64,000 nt of DNA, from assembly GCA_958366985.1 (NCBI GenBank), contig CATXDC010000014.1, positions 1-64,000 of the forward strand, given 5' to 3'. The notes under the pieces were generated by a model that saw nothing but the letters and a program-made list of their open reading frames with translations, did no database searches and was not told where the DNA came from. Shown in pieces: positions 1-7,275 of the stretch; the first letter of the stretch is position 1; each line of letters starts with the position of its first letter. This DNA is from an uncultured Oscillospiraceae bacterium (GTDB lineage Bacteria > Bacillota > Clostridia > Oscillospirales > Acutalibacteraceae). Both the position numbers and the translations under genes were made by a program.

Positions 1-69
1 CCATCGGAGATTCGAACTCCGGACACCTTGATTAAAAGTCAAGTGCTCTGCCAACTGAGCTAATGGATC
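1..69 (-). tRNA. tRNA-Lys (UUU anticodon), 3' end cut by window edge
   Basis: Read on the minus strand, the 5' acceptor strand GATCCAT starts at position 69, followed by the D-arm (TAGCTCAGTTGGCAGAGCA), an anticodon loop with CTTTTAA (anticodon TTT, lysine), and the T-arm GGAGTTCGAATCTCC. The 3' acceptor strand begins as ATGG at positions 4-1; its remaining bases and the CCA end lie outside the window. The cloverleaf is otherwise complete. Confidence 0.95.
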
Positions 70-291
70 AAACTATTTAAGCACCTCAAACAGTGCCTGT
101 ATATAATATAATAAAATGCTCTTAAAGTCAATAGGTATTTTCGCTTTTTTTCAATTTTTTTCATATTTTTTTGAAACAGCGAATAAATATATTAAATTAC
201 ATCCTTTTGACTTTTATAAAGCTAACCGAAATCAGCTTCCATGCTCTGTTATTTCCATGAAAGCTGATTCCTATTTCGCTGTCAGCCGAAA

Positions 292-1206
292 TTATTTTTC
301 AATCAATTTTTTGTTGCAGGCCAAAAACGTTGCCCTGTCCTCGGTAATCTGCTTTCCGTGACCGAAATTGTGTCCGCCGTGGTCCGATGTAACTATTATA
401 AGCCAGTTTTCATCTTTATATTCTTCTCTCGATTCAATAAAGCTAAGCTGCTCATAGACGCATCTGTCTAAATCCGTAACAGCCTTTACATAGCGGTAAT
501 TTCCGTTTCCGAATTTCGTTGAATGACCGTTATAGTCGGGAGCTTCATATATAGCAAAAACGCATCTTGTACCTGATGTTATATCAGATTTGATTTTCTC
601 ATGAAGCTCTTCGTCGTTTTCCACTCTGTTAAAAGTAAGGGGCAGATTATTTATTTTTGCAATCTCTATTTCCCGGGAATAGGTAATTGTAAAATGATCC
701 TGCCATGAAGCGTTAAAGGATGACGGATATCCCTTTTCGGCAAGCTCTCTGAGCACAGTGGAGACATTTTCTCTTATTGGCACATGAAGGATTACTCCGT
801 TTTCCTTTCCCCATGTTCCTGTAAGAATAGAAGACCAGCCCTGAGCAGTGCTTGTTTCCTGATAACCGCCTTTATCTCCGCCTGCATAAGTGAGATAAAG
901 TCCTCCTGCTTCTTTTATTTTCTTTATGCCGCTGTATCTGCTGTCGCTGTTTATGCCGGTTACCTTTTCATCGGCACCCTTTAATATCAGCAGCATACTG
1001 TCCGCTCTGGCTCCGTCAAAGCCTATAATAAGAGCTCGGTTTATCTTTTCTCCTCTGGTTTCAAAATGCTTTCTTACAATGTCCGCTGTTACTGTCTGCG
1101 GCAGGGAATCAGCATAGCTGTTATCAAAAATACCGCTGTTATCTACATTATTTATGTATTCCTTGTTCTCTTTGGGAGCTTTAATTCTCTTACACAAAAA
1201 TACCAT
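292..1206 (-). CDS. alkaline-phosphatase-superfamily phosphodiesterase-like protein
   Basis: A 304-residue protein of the alkaline phosphatase/type I phosphodiesterase superfamily. Visible metal-site motifs are FDG near residue 63, DYNGH in the second half, and SDHGG followed by GHG near the C-terminus. The stretch TSTAQGWSSILTG matches the segment that carries the Ser/Thr nucleophile. No signal peptide is visible, so the enzyme is probably cytoplasmic. The start at 1206 follows AGAGGT. It is divergent from an OPA-type organophosphate transporter 95 bp away, which suggests that it hydrolyses an imported phosphate ester; the actual substrate cannot be read from the sequence. Confidence 0.8.
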   Translation of the reverse strand: MVFLCKRIKAPKENKEYINNVDNSGIFDNSYADSLPQTVTADIVRKHFETRGEKINRALIIGFDGARADSMLLILKGADEKVTGINSDSRYSGIKKIKEAGGLYLTYAGGDKGGYQETSTAQGWSSILTGTWGKENGVILHVPIRENVSTVLRELAEKGYPSSFNASWQDHFTITYSREIEIAKINNLPLTFNRVENDEELHEKIKSDITSGTRCVFAIYEAPDYNGHSTKFGNGNYRYVKAVTDLDRCVYEQLSFIESREEYKDENWLIIVTSDHGGHNFGHGKQITEDRATFLACNKKLIEK

Positions 1207-1300
1207 ATTTTTTACCTCTTAAATACAAAAATTATTCTTTATTTTTGCCTTTGTGTGAATTATAATATTTAACATATTCACTTTCAAGAGGTATAGATAA

Positions 1301-2551
1301 ATGAAGACAAATTTCTTAGGATACGAAGACAAGAAAAACCAAAAATTATGTATACTTTGCTGGATAGCCTACGCTTCAACCTACATATGCAGGCTTAACT
1401 ATTCGGCAGTTATGCCGGAGCTCGAAAAACTTAATGTTTTTCCCGAAAGCCAGATTGCCGCAATTTCCTCAGCATTTTTCATCTGCTACGGACTCGGTCA
1501 GATTGTAAGCGGTATGCTCGGCGACCGCATTTCTCCAAGATATATGATCTTCGGCGGACTTGCCATTTCATCCATAAGCAACATCGCAATTTTCATGGTA
1601 AATTCCTTTTTCCCGTTCATAACACTCTGGGCAATCAACGGAGCAGTTCAGTCAATGGTATGGACACCCATTCTCAGAACAGCCGGAGATTATTTCAGCC
1701 CCTATGAGCGTGAAAGATTCGGAATACACATAGCTTCAACAGTACCATTAGGAACCCTTGCAAGCTACGGAGTAAGCCTTCTCACCCTTCTTGTACTTCC
1801 CTGGAAATATGTATTTTTAGTATGCGGCATTATTTCTCTTACCGCTTCCGCCTATTGGTTCATGGGAACAAAGAATATAATAACCGAAAGCGGAAAAGTA
1901 GAGCTTACCGAAAATGAATCCAAAGCTCCCAAGCTTTCATATAAGAAGATGATAGGACTTATGGCATCATCGGGAGTGTTTATACTCACAATTTCAATTG
2001 TCATTCAGGGAACTCTCAAGGACAGTGTAACCCAGTGGATTCCCACATTTTTCTCACAGCAGTTCAGCACCGGAACGGGAACTTCCCTCGCCCTTACTAT
2101 GATTCTTCCCATAATCAACGTAACGGGAGCCTATTTTGCACGTTTTGCAAACAAATATCTGCGAAATGAGCTTAAAACCTCAATGCTGTTTTTCGCCATT
2201 GCGGCGGCATTCCTTGCAATACTCAATTTCTTCGGCAATAACATAATTCTTTCCCTTATCTGTATGGCGGGAGTTACGAACTGCATGTTCGCAATAAACG
2301 TTATGATAATCACCATGGTTCCCCTCCATTTCAGCCGCTACGGATGCGTAAGCACAGTGGGAGGCATACTCAACGCTGTTGCATATATCGGCTGCGGAGC
2401 TCTCAATATGGTAGCCGGCTCAATTCTCGAAAAGAGCGGCTCTTCATGGTCTGCGCTGTTTATTATGTGGCTTTCACTTGCAGTTATTGCCGTTATCGTT
2501 ACAGGTATCGCCGTACTGCCCTGGAATAAGTTTTTAAAGAAAGAATCATAA
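1301..2551 (+). CDS. MFS transporter, organophosphate:phosphate antiporter (OPA/GlpT-like)
   Basis: A 416-residue polytopic protein with about 12 hydrophobic segments. The N-terminal RLNYSAVMPEL and GDRISPR stretches resemble the OPA branch (GlpT/UhpT) of the major facilitator superfamily, which exchanges sugar or glycerol phosphates for inorganic phosphate across the plasma membrane. Its start follows AAGAGGT. It is divergent from the phosphodiesterase-like gene and is followed 56 bp later by manA, with no terminator between them, so a shared transcript is likely. Glycerol-3-phosphate, a hexose phosphate or a phosphodiester headgroup are all possible substrates; the family call is firm and the substrate is not. 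Confidence 0.8.
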   Translation: MKTNFLGYEDKKNQKLCILCWIAYASTYICRLNYSAVMPELEKLNVFPESQIAAISSAFFICYGLGQIVSGMLGDRISPRYMIFGGLAISSISNIAIFMVNSFFPFITLWAINGAVQSMVWTPILRTAGDYFSPYERERFGIHIASTVPLGTLASYGVSLLTLLVLPWKYVFLVCGIISLTASAYWFMGTKNIITESGKVELTENESKAPKLSYKKMIGLMASSGVFILTISIVIQGTLKDSVTQWIPTFFSQQFSTGTGTSLALTMILPIINVTGAYFARFANKYLRNELKTSMLFFAIAAAFLAILNFFGNNIILSLICMAGVTNCMFAINVMIITMVPLHFSRYGCVSTVGGILNAVAYIGCGALNMVAGSILEKSGSSWSALFIMWLSLAVIAVIVTGIAVLPWNKFLKKES

Positions 2552-2622
2552 GATGATTGATTTAAAATTTCTTATCTGATAAAATTAAACCATATAATAA
2601 ATCCAAGGTGGTGCAGTTTAAA

Positions 2623-3585
2623 ATGTATCCGTTAAAATTAATCCCCGCCGTTAAGGACTATATCTGGGGCGGAACAAAGCTTAAAACAGATTTCGGCATT
2701 AAAAGCGATTTGGAAAAAGTCGCCGAAGCATGGACTCTCTCCTGCCACAAGGACGGAGCAAATATCATAGCTAACGGCAGCGACAAGGGCAAAACTCTTG
2801 CCGCATGGCTCGAAGAAAAAGGCTTTGAAGTTCTCGGCAGCAAGGGCAAAAATCTTGACAGCTTCCCTGTACTTATAAAGCTTATAGACGCAAAGGACAA
2901 TCTTTCCGTCCAGGTACACCCTTACGATGAATACGCTCAGAGAGTTGAACACGAACAGGGTAAAACCGAGGCATGGTATGTTATAGACTGTGAAGAGGGT
3001 GCGGAGCTTATATACGGCTTTAAGAAAGAAATCTCCTCACAGGAATTTGAAGAGCGCATTATGAACAACACTCTTCTTGATGTTGTAAACAGCGTACCCG
3101 TTAAAAAGGGAGATTTATTCTTCATTGAATCGGGCACACTTCACGCCATTGGCAAAGGCATACTTCTTGCAGAAGTACAGCAGAACTCAAACTCTACCTA
3201 TCGTGTTTACGATTACGGAAGAGTAGGAGCCGACGGAAAGCCCAGAGAGCTTCACATCAAAAAGGCAGTTGACGTTACATCCTGTACTCCCCCAACCCAC
3301 CCTTACGGAGCAAAGCCCGTTACGGAAAAGGGCAACGGATATGAAGTTACAGAGCTTGTAAACTGCGATATTTTTAAATCTTACAGCGTAAAAATTGACG
3401 GAGAATACAGCGATAAAGCTAGTGAAGAATCCTTTGTTTCACTTCTCTCCCTTGACGGAGATTTTGCTTTCAGCTGCGGCGATACAGTTCTTACCCTCAA
3501 TAAAGGCGAAAGCATTTTCATCCCTGCAAACATGGGTGAATACACCGTAAAAGGAAAAGGAGAAATCCTTAAAGTTACTCTTTAA
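2623..3585 (+). CDS. manA: mannose-6-phosphate isomerase, class I
   Basis: A 320-residue zinc isomerase that interconverts mannose-6-phosphate and fructose-6-phosphate. The zinc-site pattern is clear: VQVHPYDEYA supplies the Gln and His ligands, KTEAWYV the acidic region, and FIESGTLHAIGKG the later His. The short single-cupin length is usual for the Firmicutes form. The start is taken as ATG 2623 because AAGGTGG lies 2605-2611 at normal spacing; the in-frame GTG codons at 2608 and 2611 overlap that site and are unlikely. It follows the OPA transporter and ends at a bidirectional terminator. Confidence 0.93.
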   Translation: MYPLKLIPAVKDYIWGGTKLKTDFGIKSDLEKVAEAWTLSCHKDGANIIANGSDKGKTLAAWLEEKGFEVLGSKGKNLDSFPVLIKLIDAKDNLSVQVHPYDEYAQRVEHEQGKTEAWYVIDCEEGAELIYGFKKEISSQEFEERIMNNTLLDVVNSVPVKKGDLFFIESGTLHAIGKGILLAEVQQNSNSTYRVYDYGRVGADGKPRELHIKKAVDVTSCTPPTHPYGAKPVTEKGNGYEVTELVNCDIFKSYSVKIDGEYSDKASEESFVSLLSLDGDFAFSCGDTVLTLNKGESIFIPANMGEYTVKGKGEILKVTL

Positions 3586-3606
3586 TAAACTAAACAAATC
3601 TATATT

Positions 3607-3641
3607 AAAACAGCCCGAAGAACAATTCTTCGGACTGTTTT
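3607..3641. terminator. bidirectional intrinsic terminator between manA and the glycerophosphodiesterase gene
   Basis: Stem AAAACAG-CCGAAGAA pairs with TTCTTCGG-CTGTTTT around a 3-4 base loop, with one internal mismatch. A-tract and T-tract flanks serve both converging genes. Confidence 0.88.
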
Positions 3642-3655
3642 AATATTATTTAATT

Positions 3656-4396
3656 TTATCTTCCGATTGTTTCAACACAAAGGTCGGGTACATCGCTTAT
3701 AATACCGTCGCATTCCCACTCACTCATAGCTTTCATTCCCTCAGGAAGATTTACACACCAGGGATTTACTATAAGTCCGTTCTTATGGGCGGTTTCGATA
3801 TACTCATCATCCACATAGAAGCAGAAAGGATGAAGTGCATCTGCACCGATTTTCTTTGCATAGGCAAATGGGTCATCATATACCTTTTCGATAATGGGAG
3901 AATCAGGAGAATAAAGAAGACCTGTCTTTACAGATTTATCTATCTCCTTAGCCTCCACAAGCAGCGTATCGTCAAAAGAGGAAATTATAAGCCTGTCGAA
4001 AAGTCCGTGCTCCTTGACGGCGTCAATAGTCTTTCTGACTATATCCGTACCTTTCTGCTTGGGACTTTTGATCTCTATATTGATAACTTCAAACTTGTCA
4101 GCAATATCGAGGAACTCGTGGAGTGTGGGGATCTGTGTGCCTGCAAACTCCGGTGAAAAATATGAGCCGAAATCAAACTTTTTAAGCTCTTCAAGAGTGT
4201 AATCGGAAACAAGTCCTGTGCCGTTTGACATATTATCTATTGCATAGTCATGAACTATTACAAGATGTCCGTCGGCAGTGAGATGCACATCGTTTTCAAC
4301 ACCGTGAGCACCCATTTCTATTGCCTTTAAAAAAGCAGGTATAGTGTTCTGAGGTGCGGCTTTATTGGCGCCTCTGTGGGCAAGAATCTTTGTCAT
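3656..4396 (-). CDS. glycerophosphodiester phosphodiesterase
   Basis: A 246-residue GDPD-family TIM barrel that hydrolyses glycerophosphodiesters to glycerol-3-phosphate and an alcohol. The active-site signature is complete: ILAHRGANKAAPQNT at the N-terminus, GVENDVHLTADGHLVIVHD for the metal-binding Glu/Asp and second catalytic His, and INIEIKSPK for the later Glu/Lys strand. There is no signal peptide, so it acts in the cytoplasm. The start follows GGAAGGAG. With the OPA transporter and the phosphodiesterase-like protein nearby, a phospholipid-headgroup salvage role is plausible but inferred. Confidence 0.93.
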   Translation of the reverse strand: MTKILAHRGANKAAPQNTIPAFLKAIEMGAHGVENDVHLTADGHLVIVHDYAIDNMSNGTGLVSDYTLEELKKFDFGSYFSPEFAGTQIPTLHEFLDIADKFEVINIEIKSPKQKGTDIVRKTIDAVKEHGLFDRLIISSFDDTLLVEAKEIDKSVKTGLLYSPDSPIIEKVYDDPFAYAKKIGADALHPFCFYVDDEYIETAHKNGLIVNPWCVNLPEGMKAMSEWECDGIISDVPDLCVETIGR

Positions 4397-4475
4397 GTTA
4401 AAACTCCTTCCGTCCGCTTTATTCGGCTTTTATTATATCGCTTTCCGGTCGGAATGTTAACAGCTTTTTGTATTT

Positions 4476-5078
4476 TTATTTTAATTTAGACATTATTTTT
4501 TCGTATATTTCGATTATTTTAAATCGTGGCTCATATTCGGGGCTTTTTTCAACAAGCTTTACTTCCTTTTCAGTGAGCACACAGTCTATGGAAGTATCTT
4601 CACTGGCGGCAGGAAGGCAAAGTGGAGGGAACATTATACACCACCAGTTGTGACCTTCTCCTGTACCAATTACAACTCTCACAGCCATATACTGTCCGGC
4701 AGGAAGAGTGAATCCTTCATAGGTTCTCGTTGAAAAATACTCCTCTGAAACGGTAATTTTAACGGGATAATCATATCCGTTTTCGGTTATAACCTTTTTC
4801 GCCGCTTCTTCGAGTTTATCTATATTAGGCTCAATTTTAGCCTTGGCTTCATCACGGGTGACGGAACCGTCAAATATTTCATTGCCTGCCTCAAGCACGG
4901 CGTCACGAACCTTAAGCTTTAAAGCCTGATCCTCTTCTGAATCGGAATTTGCAATAACATGAAGACGAAGAACGCTTTCTCTTATACCTGTACAAGTTTC
5001 GGCAAATGTAGTAACACTGAAAATAAAGGCGATTATAACTGCCATAATAATTGCGATTTCTGCTTTAAGTAATTTCAT
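4476..5078 (-). CDS. spoIIR: stage II sporulation protein R
   Basis: A 200-residue secreted signalling protein with an N-terminal hydrophobic signal (residues about 5-27) and the family core: RESVLRLHVIANSDSEEDQ, LKLKVRDAVL, the AGQYMAVRVVIG strand and HNWWCIMFPPLC. In Bacillus SpoIIR is made in the forespore under SigF, crosses into the intermembrane space and triggers SpoIIGA to process pro-SigE. Its presence marks the host as a spore former or recent descendant. The only ribosome-binding site, AAAGGACGG, lies inside the 3' arm of a terminator-type hairpin that abuts the ATG, which is unusual and described separately. The upstream gene ispE is 70 bp away. Confidence 0.95.
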   Translation of the reverse strand: MKLLKAEIAIIMAVIIAFIFSVTTFAETCTGIRESVLRLHVIANSDSEEDQALKLKVRDAVLEAGNEIFDGSVTRDEAKAKIEPNIDKLEEAAKKVITENGYDYPVKITVSEEYFSTRTYEGFTLPAGQYMAVRVVIGTGEGHNWWCIMFPPLCLPAASEDTSIDCVLTEKEVKLVEKSPEYEPRFKIIEIYEKIMSKLK

Positions 5079-5124
5079 AAAAAAACACCGTCCTTTTCTT
5101 TGACTTGCAAAGATTATGGACGGT
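5079..5124 (-). terminator. terminator-type hairpin of ispE that overlaps the spoIIR ribosome-binding site
   Basis: On the minus strand, ACCGTCC (5124-5118) pairs with GGACGGT (5093-5087), with an inner CTTTG/CAAAG pairing. A run of seven T (5085-5079) follows and touches the spoIIR ATG at 5078. The 3' arm contains the spoIIR Shine-Dalgarno sequence, so a read-through transcript would have it base-paired. Confidence 0.82.
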
Positions 5125-5141
5125 TATTTTTTCTTTTATTC
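5112..5141 (-). promoter_or_regulatory. candidate SigF-type promoter for spoIIR
   Basis: GAATA (5141-5137), a 15-base gap and GTCCATAATC (5121-5112) resemble the forespore SigF pattern GYWTA-N15-GGNNANAATR, with three mismatches. The expected start near 5105 lies downstream of the hairpin's 5' arm. This is inferred from consensus only. Confidence 0.45.
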
Positions 5142-5148
5142 ACTTTTA

Positions 5149-6024
5149 TTATTTTTCAATTTCGCATCCGTACTCGGCGGGAGTACAAACATGAACGGTG
5201 ATACCCTTTATTTTCTTTGAAAGTTCCTGAGCACATTTTTCGGCATTCTCGCTGTTTTCAAATATACCGAAAACTGTGGGACCGCTTCCACTCATACAGC
5301 AGCCCATTGCGTCATTGTTGCGCATTATCTCCTTAATTGAAACACGCTCATGGACATCCACTGCCTGCTCAAAGACATTACCCAAAGATTTTGCAATGCC
5401 ATTTAAATCGCCATCCACTACGCTTCTGAACATAGTGTGGGCATCGGGATGACGCAGATTCATGCTGTCAACTGCTGCATAGGCTTCGGCAGTTGAAACT
5501 CCCTGCTGAGGTTTTGCAAGAACAAAAAAGCACTGCGGCATATCGGGAAGCTGTGAGAGCACCTGACCTATATCCTGAGCGAGCATTGTTCCGCCCTGAA
5601 TACAGAAAGGCACATCGGCTCCTACCTTAACGCCAATCTGACAGAGTTTTTTTACAGGGAGATTTTTTTCATAAAGACTGTTTAAAGCTGTGATTACCGC
5701 AGCGCCGTCTGCGCTTCCTCCTGCAAGACCTGCCGCATGGGGAATGTTCTTCTCAATTGTAATATGAATGTTTCTGTCCTCTTCACCGCAGAAATCAAAA
5801 AACTTTTCCGCCGCTTTATAAGCTATATTTCTTTCATCGGTGGGAATACCATCCTCAGAACAGCTTATAGTGATTCCACCGGAAGTTTTCTTTTCCACAG
5901 TTACACGGTCATAAACACTTACAGACTGCATTATCATCCACAAACTGTGATAACCGTTGGGGAGCTTTTCGAGAATATCCAGCATCAAATTGATTTTAGC
6001 TGCCGCTTTTACCGTAATCTTCAT
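5149..6024 (-). CDS. ispE: 4-diphosphocytidyl-2-C-methyl-D-erythritol kinase
   Basis: A 291-residue GHMP-family kinase that phosphorylates 4-diphosphocytidyl-methylerythritol in the MEP route to isoprenoids. Visible features are the N-terminal KAAAKINLMLDI with the conserved Lys, the ATP-binding IPHAAGLAGGSADGAA glycine-rich loop, the VGADVPFCIQGG motif with the catalytic Asp, and MSGSGPTVFG near the C-terminus. Length is normal for the family. It is followed by spoIIR, with the separating terminator overlapping the spoIIR start. Confidence 0.95.
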   Translation of the reverse strand: MKITVKAAAKINLMLDILEKLPNGYHSLWMIMQSVSVYDRVTVEKKTSGGITISCSEDGIPTDERNIAYKAAEKFFDFCGEEDRNIHITIEKNIPHAAGLAGGSADGAAVITALNSLYEKNLPVKKLCQIGVKVGADVPFCIQGGTMLAQDIGQVLSQLPDMPQCFFVLAKPQQGVSTAEAYAAVDSMNLRHPDAHTMFRSVVDGDLNGIAKSLGNVFEQAVDVHERVSIKEIMRNNDAMGCCMSGSGPTVFGIFENSENAEKCAQELSKKIKGITVHVCTPAEYGCEIEK

Positions 6025-6121
6025 TTCATCATCCTGTGATACTCAGGTTCACAAAACACGTTAAAGTGAATTTATGACGGTATCTTTCCTTTCGCTTTTA
6101 TTTTAAAATCCTCAGGAATTT

Positions 6122-6934
6122 TTATTCAATTGGAATCGGAACAGGTATTCTGCTCTGGAAAAGAGTTATATACTTAAAGCCTGCATCGAGAGCTGTCTGC
6201 ATTCCGTCGCCGAGATTTTTGCCTATATCCTCAGCTCTATGTGAATCGGAACCGACAGTTATATATTCTCCGCCAAACTCCTTGAAACGCTTTACATAGT
6301 CAAGTGTGGGCAGTGTTCTGCCTATCTTCTGTCTGAGTCCCGAAGTGTTTATCTCCAGAGCTTTTCCGCTTTCTGCAAGATTTTTAAGTATTGTATCAAT
6401 TTTATCGCTGAAACGCTTAAGATCGATTTTATATCCGTGCTCACCCTCAATATAGCGAAGAGGATAAGTGAGATGTGTCAGAACGTCAAATCCGCCCCAC
6501 TCAGTCATCTCTATAAGTGCATCCAGATAGCGGTCAAAAAGCTCGTTTACATCTCTGTCTTTGTAATCCATGAAGAAAAAGTCCTGCTCATCTCTGAGAT
6601 TGTGAACGGAGCCTAAAACTATATCGTAATCGTATGTTGAAATGATCTTCTCGGCAAGCTCAGGATTGTATGCCGGCTGACCCAGCTCTATTCCCTCTAA
6701 AACAATAAGTCTTCCCATAAATACGGAGCGGGCCTTTGCAACCTCAAAATAAGACTGCATTACGCTTCTGTCATAGTGATCCTTTTCGTAAGAATCAACC
6801 TCACAGTGGTCAGTAAAGGCAATTCCCCTTATTCCAGCAAACTCCGCCTGCTCACACATATATATTGTGGAATGTGTTCCGTCGGGAGAATTATCAGTAT
6901 GGGTATGAAGGTCGATAAGTTTCTTAAATTCCAT
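6122..6934 (-). CDS. PHP-domain phosphatase, histidinol-phosphatase-like (HisJ/HisK type)
   Basis: A 270-residue polymerase-and-histidinol-phosphatase-fold metalloenzyme. The metal-binding motifs appear in order: DLHTHTDNSPDG, FTDHCEVD, LEGIELG, GSVHNL, EINTSGLRQ and VGSDSHRAEDIG. The pattern fits histidinol-phosphate phosphatase of the HisK type, but no his genes are near, so other phosphoester substrates remain possible. The start is placed at ATG 6934 behind AAGTGGTGA; an upstream in-frame ATG at 6988 would add 18 residues with no ribosome-binding site and no family similarity. Confidence 0.85.
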   Translation of the reverse strand: MEFKKLIDLHTHTDNSPDGTHSTIYMCEQAEFAGIRGIAFTDHCEVDSYEKDHYDRSVMQSYFEVAKARSVFMGRLIVLEGIELGQPAYNPELAEKIISTYDYDIVLGSVHNLRDEQDFFFMDYKDRDVNELFDRYLDALIEMTEWGGFDVLTHLTYPLRYIEGEHGYKIDLKRFSDKIDTILKNLAESGKALEINTSGLRQKIGRTLPTLDYVKRFKEFGGEYITVGSDSHRAEDIGKNLGDGMQTALDAGFKYITLFQSRIPVPIPIE

Positions 6935-7081
6935 TTTATCACCACTTAACTTTCTTTCAGATTTTCCGGTTATTGTTAATTGCATCATCTGAATAAAAGA
7001 ACGTATGCAATATTAATTCCGCTTTTTAACAGCAGGAAACCAAAGCAGAATTTTCAGGGAATACCGACATAAAAATATATG

Positions 7082-7130
7082 ATTTTGACGGAAAAAGTAT
7101 AAAAAACTTTTTCATAAATTACGTCAAAAT
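7082..7130. repeat. long inverted repeat (17 bp stem with one bulge)
   Basis: ATTTTGACG then GAAAAAGT pair with ACTTTTTC and CGTCAAAAT. The seven-base loop is ATAAAAA, and an eight-base bulge ATAAATTA interrupts the right arm. It has no adjoining T-tract, so a simple terminator is less likely. Its role is unknown. Confidence 0.7.
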
Positions 7131-7209
7131 ACTGCTGTTTATTCACTGAATATTATTGTAACATATTCGGACATTATATAAAAGCAAATGATTTAAGTTT
7201 TTTTAGATT

Positions 7210-7225
7210 TTTTGTGTGCACAAAA
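7210..7225. promoter_or_regulatory. palindromic operator candidate upstream of nadE
   Basis: TTTTGTG and CACAAAA form a perfect 7-bp inverted repeat around TG, 51 bases upstream of the nadE start and next to AT-rich -10-like sequence. The regulator is unknown. Confidence 0.45.
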
Positions 7226-7275
7226 TGCTATTATATGGTAAAATATTATGAAATATCATCTTGGAGGTGTATATT

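Larger units (their letters stand above)
6935..7275. other. 341-bp divergent intergenic region
   Basis: AT-rich spacer between the divergent PHP phosphatase and nadE genes. It holds a long inverted repeat at 7082-7130, a 16-bp palindrome at 7210-7225 and the nadE ribosome-binding site GGAGGT at 7263-7268. No further gene was seen. Confidence 0.7.

Noticed and set aside
231..268. ATCAGCTT/AAGCTGAT pairing after the first gene
   Set aside because: The 22-base loop and lack of a T-tract make a terminator call weak, so it was not listed.
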